From the NCBI GenBank assembly GCA_004352715.1, contig SCFE01000113.1, forward strand, positions 821,377 to 846,989: a stretch of DNA of 25,613 nucleotides. Reading direction: 5' to 3'. The notes below the pieces were generated by a model. It was not told the DNA's origin. It did no database searches and saw only the letters and a list, made by a program, of their open reading frames with translations. The first letter of the stretch is position 1, and the number at the start of each line of letters is the position of its first letter. Shown here piece after piece: positions 18,395 to 25,613 of this stretch. A program made the position numbers and the translations under genes. The DNA is from Hofstenia miamia. Taxonomy: Eukaryota > Xenacoelomorpha > Acoela.

Positions 18395-19743
18395 TCATTT
18401 TCTGCAAAAAACCATACTAAGGAATTTGTCTCGAAATGGCTTTGTAGAAATTATATAAAAAATAAAATTCACAGAACTGTTAATTAGATTGAAATGGTTT
18501 CCAATTGCGTATTGCAAATATATATTTGCAACACCTTCTGGGGTTTCACTATCATTAAATGCGGAATATACTTTAGCAATACTTGATCCAGTGACACAAG
18601 TAATAAATGTTGCAGAAATTACCAAAAGAACTAAAGCAACATTCACATCTAATTGCTGCCTATTTCTTTGTTTGCTCCAAACATATAAGGCGTGAATGAT
18701 TACAAGATTTCCAGTAAATACAACGAATGATGGCAATAACACCTTTAATCCATATTGCATACCATTTGTATACATCTCATAGAAGGGTAGATTTACAAGC
18801 GCTTTACAAAAACCATTATTTATTGAGAAATAATATCCATGCGGAGTAGCTAGAATAATCAATGTGATGGAAACTAGAATACCAATAGTTCTTGCATTTT
18901 TAGCACTACAATGAGATTTATAAAATATTGGGTATTTGATACAAACCACTCGTTCACATGTAAGCAGCACCACAAACCAAGTTGCTACTGATGTTGTACA
19001 CATATTTATGAAGAATGAGAACCTGCAGAATATGCTGTTCATATGCTGGATATTAATACCTGAAAGTAATAAAGCTAAAGTGTTTAAGTAATTATATATA
19101 TGACACTAAGAAAATCAATAACATTATGGCAATTAATCACTGAAAAACTCATAATATATCTTAATTGACCATTCTATAGGTATCTTATTAATTAATGATG
19201 CTTTTTAATTCTTAATTAATTGTGTCGAATTTAGATTGGGATATAATAAATATATTGGCTTGAGCTAGAAATTTCTAAATTTTGTAAATTGTTTGAAATA
19301 GAATGCTCAACATTTACTAAAGAATTAGAGCTTGCTGATAAATCTGCAAATTGTAAATTGTCAAACTAAAGTATATTCCATTAATCTAGTACATTTTGCA
19401 TCTAATTTGAAAGATAATATAAACAATGCCAAAAACCGTGATTACCATTTTTAAGCTAAGGCTTTAGTCTTAATGCTTACAACATACCCATTGGTCGTAG
19501 TAGTCCAGTTCTTATGCCGAAATTTACGCAGTTCATCCCATCCCAGAAGGCTAGTATTTGCATTAGCATTGTGAATGAAGTTTTGTACTTCTTCTCCAGT
19601 TGACTGCATGTTAGAAATGTGAAATTATTTAACACAATTCCAATTAAACCAATTGTACCATTGACTATGTTAAGATAATGTGATAGAATGAATCGGGGTT
19701 GCTGTTCTAAAGGAAGGAAACTGCTGTTAAAACTATTTTCCAT
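18395..19743 (-). CDS. Class A (rhodopsin-like) GPCR, two exons, 306 aa
   Basis: Exon 1 (19743-19488) and exon 2 (19059-18395) join across a 428-bp intron inside Gly86, giving an uninterrupted 306-residue protein with seven hydrophobic segments at about residues 24-46, 56-78, 95-119, 143-163, 187-211, 225-248 and 268-289. Typical class A marks: Asn39/40 in TM1, Asp68 in TM2 (D2.50), Cys97 and Cys170 as the probable TM3-ECL2 disulfide, CER (120-122) for DRY, Pro129 in the second loop, Pro195 in TM5, and NFIFY (283-287) in place of NPxxY, followed by PFRDKF for helix 8. TM4 lacks the usual Trp and TM6 lacks CWxP. NSS at residues 6-8 is an N-glycosylation site. The NSS.NF..Y style of TM7 occurs in invertebrate peptide receptors (FMRFamide/sex-peptide-receptor-like), so a neuropeptide ligand is plausible but unproven. 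It would act at the plasma membrane through G proteins. It has no stops or frameshifts and looks functional. Confidence 0.85.
19060..19487 (-). other. Intron of the GPCR gene
   Basis: Donor ATGG|GTATGTT (minus strand, at 19488/19487) and acceptor TTACTTTCAG|GTATT (at 19060/19059). The phase is 1: the last G of exon 1 and the first GT of exon 2 form Gly86. The intron falls between TM2 and TM3, just before the conserved TM3 Cys. Its body is AT-rich and holds nothing else recognisable. Confidence 0.85.
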
Positions 19744-19850
19744 TTACAATACAGAAGATGTCTCTCACCCTTTATAAATTAAAAAATTTAGTATTATTTT
19801 ATTGGCTAATTTTTCCCCACATTTTATCCAATGCATGCTTTTAAAACTTG

Positions 19851-19857
19851 TTATATA

Positions 19858-19888
<31 letters not shown>

Positions 19889-19889
19889 G
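19851..19889. repeat. (AT)n microsatellite
   Basis: A run of AT dinucleotides broken by one GT (about 39 bases), roughly 110 bases upstream of the receptor's start codon. No promoter element was identified. The stretch 19890-20688 shows no convincing gene. Confidence 0.9.
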
Positions 19890-20688
19890 CAGCATAAAAG
19901 TGGACTTAGACATTTTGATGGGATTAATGAAGACTATATATTTATTTTTGCATAGTATTTTTCATTCAATATTAGATCAAATTTTGATTCAACATGCATT
20001 TCTTTACACCCTATGATTATTTATATTTAGTCACAGCCTTGGTTGAAATTAAAGATTTGTTCCCAGTCCCCTACCGATCCTGTCTTAATTTTTTATTTTG
20101 CTCTTGGTACCACTATCAGTGGCATGGGTACGACATAATGGGACTATTTCCTCAGAATTCTATTGACTATAACACTATAGTTGAGAATCTCTATAAAAAC
20201 TGTTTGGATTGATTAGTATTTCATTGATTCATTAATTTTGCTGTAACTGTATTATTTATAATTTGAAAGGGAAGCACCATTTTGAATTTGCAATTTGTCA
20301 ATATTTAGTAATAATATTTTCTGTAATATTGAGTATAGAAAATGTATGAAAATCAAAAATATTGTGAAAATATTTTCAACATCATTTGAAATAAGAAAAA
20401 AATTGCATGTGGAAGGGAATTGGGAAAGTCCCTCCGTTAGATGTTGACATAGAAAATGTATAATTGTTTTTAAAACATTTTGAGTTTTTCATCCTGAATG
20501 CTCATAGAAATTTCTATGTTCATTTTAACACAATTTTCACGAAATGTCATAGAATCACAACAGCAGACTATTGTGATTGGAAATGCTCTATTTCTGATGA
20601 TTGTGTACGAGAAAACATTTTAGAAGATTCCAAATTCACTCAATAGCTTGTGTTGACTTCATCATGTGGGAAGTAATTGTGTTTTAGC

Positions 20689-20740
20689 CAGTGACGGAGC
20701 GTTTGGCACTTTGCCTAGTGTGCGGTGCAGAGTTGGTATT
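20689..20740 (+). repeat. hAT-like terminus, related to 23194-23230
   Basis: CAGTGACGGAGCG begins at 20689, followed by CTAGTGTGCGGTGCAGAG. At 23194 CAGTGGGCC is followed by TTAGTGTGCTGTGCAGAG. The shared block and the CAGTG start suggest ends of one hAT-type repeat family. No partner end or target duplication (GTTTTAGC) was located. Confidence 0.35.
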
Positions 20741-20884
20741 GTAACATCCTCTACCATTACTGTTTATCCTTTGTTACTGCATAACATTAGTCGTAGTTTT
20801 GCGGGTAGGGATTTACTTAACTAGATACTACTTTAGCTTTTGTTTCTGTTAACATAATATAACTAGATTTAACTGTTCACTATT

Positions 20885-21484
20885 TAGGTGATGAAGCCAT
20901 GCAGCAATCTCTCCAACGATCGATAATGGGCAACTGCCCGAAGCTGATCTCCACATCCAGTTTCACCAATCCTTCGATGATCTATTTGGTTGAGTTCCAC
21001 CTCTCAGCTCATTGATACAGTTTATGTGTACCCTATCCTAGCTCAGTGCATACTCAAGACAAGACACAATTCGATTTAGACTCTATTTTGTGAAAGTGTT
21101 TCATTTTTTCGCAACAAGACTTGTTACTAGCTGCTTAATTCATATTACATGTAGCCATTACCGCAATATATTGGCCTTAATAAATGCTTTAGTATTGAGC
21201 AGCTTCCTAACCTACATTTATAAATTAGTACATGTTCGGTCACTTTATTGGTCATTTATTGGTCACTAATTTGGATCTGAAATAATAATAATATATTACC
21301 TAAGTTTCGGTCATCCAACCGTTTTACCAAGTCATTTATTTTAATACATGTATTAAGTGATCGCTAGTCAGCTAAAAGAGAGAAAAACCCCTACACCTAA
21401 CCTAAGTGCACTTTCGTTGTCTGGCACAAAGACCCTAGAATCGATCTCGATGATGGATCCAGACCACTTATAAACACCACTCAT
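20885..21484 (-). other. GC-richer islands with short open segments
   Basis: Two GC-richer patches interrupt AT-rich DNA. At 21484-21368 on the minus strand there is a complete 38-codon frame, MSGVYKWSGS onwards to LRLGVGVFLSFS and a stop. At about 21010-20885 the same strand reads SASGSCPLSIVGEIAAWLHH after a stop. Their non-random composition suggests remnants of a coding repeat, but I do not recognise the family. A functional small gene is unlikely. Confidence 0.3.
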
Positions 21485-21869
21485 TTAGCTTGACATCATA
21501 TTAAATAATCAAACCGTAATAGTAGAACAAAATAAGAATTCTGAATAAAATTCTTTATCAAATTGCTTACAGGATTAGTTTCTATTTATAGCAAATATAG
21601 AAAAGTACCTGTCGATTTCAAATTTAAACTTTCGTCTGCCAAAATGACGGCTAAAAATAATGGAAGCGATTTCGCCCCCTCGTTTTGCCAAAAGTATTAT
21701 TATCGACTGATACTAATCTCTTATTTCTGACACATATTGTTTCTTGGTTGCATAATACAAATGAATCTAAATTAATCTAATTGATATATTACAATGATTC
21801 TAATCATCATCTCTTCGATCTTATTCTCATCTTAGTTCGACGTTTGCAGCTTAGATTTGTTTGGATGAT

Positions 21870-22185
21870 GCTACAGTATTGGTTCGGTTTAGTTTCGTCA
21901 TTGTATTAAATAAAAATACGTCAATACTGAACTGAACGTTTCAAAATTGACAATGGAGATCAGTGCAGTAATTGCTTGAACTTGAAGCCATCCATTACAT
22001 GATTAAATGCATAATTTTTTAAATACTCTATATTAACGTAAAATACAATTCAAATGAATATTTCTTAAAATCAAATATCAAGTAAAATATTTTTTGAAAT
22101 GGATACCAGTACGTGATCAGACCAACTTTTTATTTCAACCAAGACCAAGACTCATTTGCTATTATTTTCGAACTCTATATTCAAT
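21870..22185 (+). repeat. Dispersed repeat, copy 1 (related to 23225-23365)
   Basis: TCGGTTTAGTTTCGTCATTG followed by AAAAATACGTCAAT matches 23232-23275 (TCGGTTTGGTTTCGTCATTG). ACGTGATCAGACCAACTTTT and the ACTCATTTGCTATTAT stretch match 23299-23355. Copy 1 has about 150 extra bases in the middle. The family is not recognised and no coding capacity is seen. From 22186 to 23190 the sequence is AT-rich without a gene. Confidence 0.65.
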
Positions 22186-23193
22186 ATCTGAAATTTATTT
22201 AAAAATTCTATAAAACTTTATCCCCATTTATTGCGTGTTGTATAAAATGAAACTATACTTTTTCAGGAAATAAAAATAAATTATTAAAATTTCAATAATT
22301 AAATGTTTTGTGAATGTAAAATTTTCAACGTTTATAAAGTGCAATTTCACTGCCACCGTGCTTGATTAAAGCATATATTAATATTTTGCATACAAATAAA
22401 TTTAATGAAAGTGCTAGTAATTAACAAATTTAGCATACATGATTTGTAATATTCAACGTATGTTATTGTAATATAAAAAAATTTAATTATTTTGGGGACA
22501 CATTGTAACAATAATAATCTTTTTTGCAATAGACTATAATCATTTTTTAAATTATGCTTAAATCAAATCATAGTAAATTTATGTTGATTTTTAACTAAAA
22601 CCGTATTTAATCAAAGGAAACAGAAAGGATTATCGTTTGAGCTTGATTCCAATAATAATGAAAGTTATTGTTTGAAAAAACACTCAAAAATGAAAACCAA
22701 AAAACCAAGCAAGTAAGCTCAATAAAAGTGTTGTCTCGTTAATTTATTTATTAATTTTTCAAATGTTGTTAATAATCAATATTGGTGTTGTCTTAAGGCA
22801 TAGAATAGAACATTCTATGAGATTAAACTTGTTTTCAAGAGATAAACTTAACAAACGAAAATATCGCTGTAAAAAAGGTATTATGATACCCTCATCTACC
22901 TGAATAATTTGTGGGCTTCTACACATTCCGAAAACGGCAAAAACCAGCCTGCTAAGAAAATAGCTAAACTGTTGCCGGGCGGTTCTATTTCTTCAATACA
23001 TCGCCTATATCAAGAGCATCATCTCCAGGGGATAATTTTTATAGCCGTTGTATATAAAAAAAGTTTGGCAAATATTTTCAAGTAAGTTTGATCTCATGAA
23101 TTTATAATATTTTATCATTTTTCTTGCTTCCATTGTAAAAACAATTTTCGTGATTCAGGCCACTAGTGCAAGACGAATTGTAGAGTCCAGTGG

Positions 23194-23370
23194 GCCCCAC
23201 TGCTTAGTGTGCTGTGCAGAGCTGCTAGTGGCTCGGTTTGGTTTCGTCATTGTATTTATATAAAAATACGTCAATTCTAAACATCAGATATGACCAGCAC
23301 GTGATCAGAACAATTTTGTAATTTCAACAAAGATCAAGAGTCATTTGCTATTATGTTCGAACCTCGGCAT
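23194..23370 (+). repeat. Dispersed repeat, copy 2
   Basis: The shorter relative of 21870-22185, beginning with the CAGTGGG..TTAGTGTGCTGTGCAGAG block also seen at 20689. It ends about 30 bases before the hAT insertion at 23401. Confidence 0.6.
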
Positions 23371-23615
23371 TTGGCATGGAAACAGAAATAGATGACCCAC
23401 CAGAAATGGAATCGGATCCAACAGTTTATGATCCGATCCAATCCGGATCCGCAACTTCAAGATCCGGATCCGATTCGATCCGAACTTTTAAAAAATTTTA
23501 GTTTTCAACACGAAACGGATCCGAATTTAAATAAGTATTCTAACAATAAACAAACACAAACTTAAAAATATTTATGTTTTTTAATGCGAATAGAAATTTT
23601 AAGTGCTTCAAAACT

Positions 23616-24430
23616 ATCTTGAGATAAAAAAATAGACATATACTTACGGAATAATACATGCAAATCAACTTATTTGTAAGCTTTGTAATAATCTAGTTCC
23701 TAAAATTGTCATCAACTATAATCATAATATATTAATAGAGTTTAAATAGTTGAGTTTTTATAGTATTACCTCCCGTATTATTTTTGATGTTCAAATTAAA
23801 AAATAACCACTTTGCAATGTCACTATGAACTGAAGTTGTTTCAAACAAGATAAATTTACTTCAAAATTGCAGCTAAGGCGATGAAAACAAGAATATCACA
23901 AATAATGGCAAATTAAAGAACAACCCCAAAATTTATATTGCAAGACATTAAAAAAATTGTTGTAGAGTGCATTAAAATCCGTGATAAAAATTAATTTTTC
24001 AAACAAAATTTGAGATGTAAATATAAATTCTAAATTTTACTGACATTGGATACTAAATAGGATCAAAACTTTTGTATTATATAGCAGCAACATTAAATAA
24101 ATTCATACCCTATTAATAGTATGCCGACGGTTATGGTTCCATAAACATTTTTGTATTAGTGATTAATAATGACAAACCTTCTGAGTACTATGTTCATCTT
24201 GGCATTGCAAGTTGCTTAGAGTGCATATGTAAATGAGATTTTTTGATTGAAGAGCATCCCAAATTATATTAGTATTTTTACATTTTTCAGGGTTTGCAAA
24301 AGCTAAGGCATTCCACTTGCTTCTCTGTATTCTGTGCTCTTTGACATACATATTAAAGAGAATCATTTTCAGAATTCTGTTCTTCCATTTCAAATTTGTA
24401 CAAACAAATGTTTTTGGTTGCTTTACTATT
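23616..24430. repeat. 815-bp unmerged overlap, copy 1 (= 24432-25280)
   Basis: This is nearly identical to 24432-25280, starting ATCTTGA and ending CTTTACTATT at the N. It lies wholly inside the hAT element between its two termini. The position at a single N marks it as an assembly artefact rather than a tandem duplication. Confidence 0.88.
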
Positions 24431-24431
24431 N

Positions 24432-25280
24432 ATCTTGAAATAAAAAAATAGACATATACTTACGGAATAATACATGCAAATCAACTTATTTGTAAGCTTT
24501 GTAATAATCTAGTTCCTAAAATTGTCATCAACTATAATCATAATATATTAATAGAGTTTAAATAGTTGAGTTTTTATAGTATTACCTCCCGTATTATTTT
24601 TGATGTTCAAATTAAAAAATAACCACTTTGCAATGTCACTATGAACTGAAGTTGTTTCAAACAAGATAAATTTACTTCAAAATTGCAGCTAAGGCGATGA
24701 AAACAAGAATATCACAAATAATGGCAAATTAAAGAACAACCCCAAAATTTATATTGCAAGACATTAAAAAAATTGTTGTAGAGTGCATTAAAATCCGTGA
24801 TAAAAATTAATTTTTCAAACAAAATTTGAGATGTAAATATAAATTCTAAATTTTACTGACATTGGATACTAAATAGGATCAAAACTTTTGTATTATATAG
24901 CAGCAACATTAAATAAATTCATACCCTATTAATAGTATGCCGACGGTTATGGTTCCATAAACATTTTTGTATTAGTGATTAATAATGACAAACCTTCTGA
25001 GTACTATGTTCATCTTGGCATTGCAAGTTGCTTAGAGTGCATATGTTCTTGGCATTGCAAGTTGCTTAGAGTGCATATGTAAATGAGATTTTTTGATTGA
25101 AGAGCATCCCAAATTATATTAGTATTTTTACATTTTTCAGGGTTTGCAAAAGCTAAGGCATTCCACTTGCTTCTCTGTATTCTGTGCTCTTTGACATACA
25201 TATTAAAGAGAATCATTTTCAGAATTCTGTTCTTCCATTTCAAATTTGTACAAACAAATGTTTTTGGTTGCTTTACTATT
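24432..25280. repeat. 849-bp unmerged overlap, copy 2
   Basis: Matches copy 1 except for one noticed substitution near the start and a 34-bp tandem duplication at about 25015-25082 (unit CTTGGCATTGCAAGTTGCTT and 14 further bases). That duplication accounts for the 34-bp difference in length. Confidence 0.88.
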
Positions 25281-25613
25281 GGTCACCAATTTTATAAGTT
25301 GTTGGAAAGAATAACGCGGAACTGTTGCATGAACAATCAAATTCAATTACAAAATTTCACTTAGATTGAGTTTATTAAATTAGGATTAAATGTAAACATT
25401 TGCGTAATTTATAAGATGTACAAGTACACAAGTTTTAAAAATTTTTGGATCCGAAGTTTCTCAAAATGAAGATCCGATACGTATCCGATTCCATTTCTGC
25501 GACCCACCTAACCGTACCGTATGCAGTCATTATTAAGGCGGACTAAATACTATGTTTTTTGTTGGCCGTAAATATTAGTAAGCTAATGCTCATATTCCAC
25601 AGCTTTTGTCTAG

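Larger units (their letters stand above)
23401..25499. mobile_element. Non-autonomous hAT element, inflated by an assembly duplication
   Basis: The element opens CAGAAATGGAATCGGAT and closes with the exact inverse complement (17 of 17). Flanks TGACCCAC (23393-23400) and CGACCCAC (25500-25507) form an 8-bp target duplication with one difference. Both ends carry repeated GGATCCG/ATCCGAT subterminal motifs, as expected for transposase binding sites of hAT elements. The interior is AT-rich. A minus-strand frame of 76 codons (24163-24393) has no recognisable domain. Because 23616-24430 is repeated at 24432-25280 around a single N, the real element should be about 1.25-1.28 kb. Confidence 0.9.

Noticed and set aside
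18281-18695. Two plus-strand frames overlapping the receptor's second exon
   Set aside because: They are antisense to the GPCR and show no independent coding features.
23340-23375. TGTTCGAACCTCGG resembling a tRNA T-arm
   Set aside because: No acceptor stem, D-arm or anticodon arm fits around it, and it lies in a dispersed repeat.
24163-25243. Duplicate 76- and 77-codon minus-strand frames
   Set aside because: They are the same frame in two copies of an assembly overlap inside a non-autonomous hAT element; the second is changed by a 34-bp duplication, and no domain is recognised.
1-25613. CRISPR array, rRNA, operon structure
   Set aside because: No regularly spaced direct repeats, no rRNA-like segment and no prokaryotic gene arrangement; the window is eukaryotic.

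Overview
This is an AT-rich, intron-bearing eukaryotic window, almost certainly from an invertebrate animal. The grounds are a two-exon rhodopsin-like receptor gene with GT..AG splice sites, long (AT)n microsatellites, and a dense load of metazoan-type transposable elements: hAT, a non-LTR retrotransposon, a Penelope-like fragment and a Ty3-type gag. Nothing bacterial is seen. The phylum cannot be fixed from the sequence alone.

Layout. 0-2.2 kb: an open minus-strand frame running off the window edge (cysteine-rich, PHD-like finger plus a helical stretch), a GIY-YIG endonuclease remnant of Penelope type, a two-exon DUF4806-like coding piece, and a 169-N gap. 2.2-2.5 kb: a cluster of TGGGC motifs. 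2.8-5.35 kb: a decayed minus-strand hAT transposase of the ZMYM1-like/DUF4371 kind, with TTF-type finger, catalytic region and C-terminal dimerisation domain all still legible. 5.4-12 kb: repeat-rich DNA holding two copies of one dispersed repeat, three non-autonomous hAT elements with 8-bp target duplications, and a broken Ty3-type gag. 12-14 kb: AT-rich DNA with one unassigned minus-strand reading frame. 14.05-16.06 kb: a frameshifted non-LTR (CR1/Jockey-like) endonuclease-reverse transcriptase. 18.4-19.74 kb: the best intact gene, a 306-residue class A GPCR on the minus strand. 20.7-25.6 kb: repeats and a fourth non-autonomous hAT element.

Most of the window is transposon debris of different ages; the GPCR is the one gene that looks functional. 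The hAT insertions can be delimited precisely. One has interrupted a dispersed repeat whose second copy, 4 kb away, still shows the unoccupied site.

Assembly quality strongly affects reading. Seven single N bases mark contig joins. Several joins carry unmerged overlaps (226, 88, 57, 49 and about 815 bp), and the overlap pattern implies that at least two small contigs are in the wrong order. I found no clear sign of a new multi-gene system; the interest lies in the nested transposons, the receptor's unusual motifs and the recoverable assembly errors.
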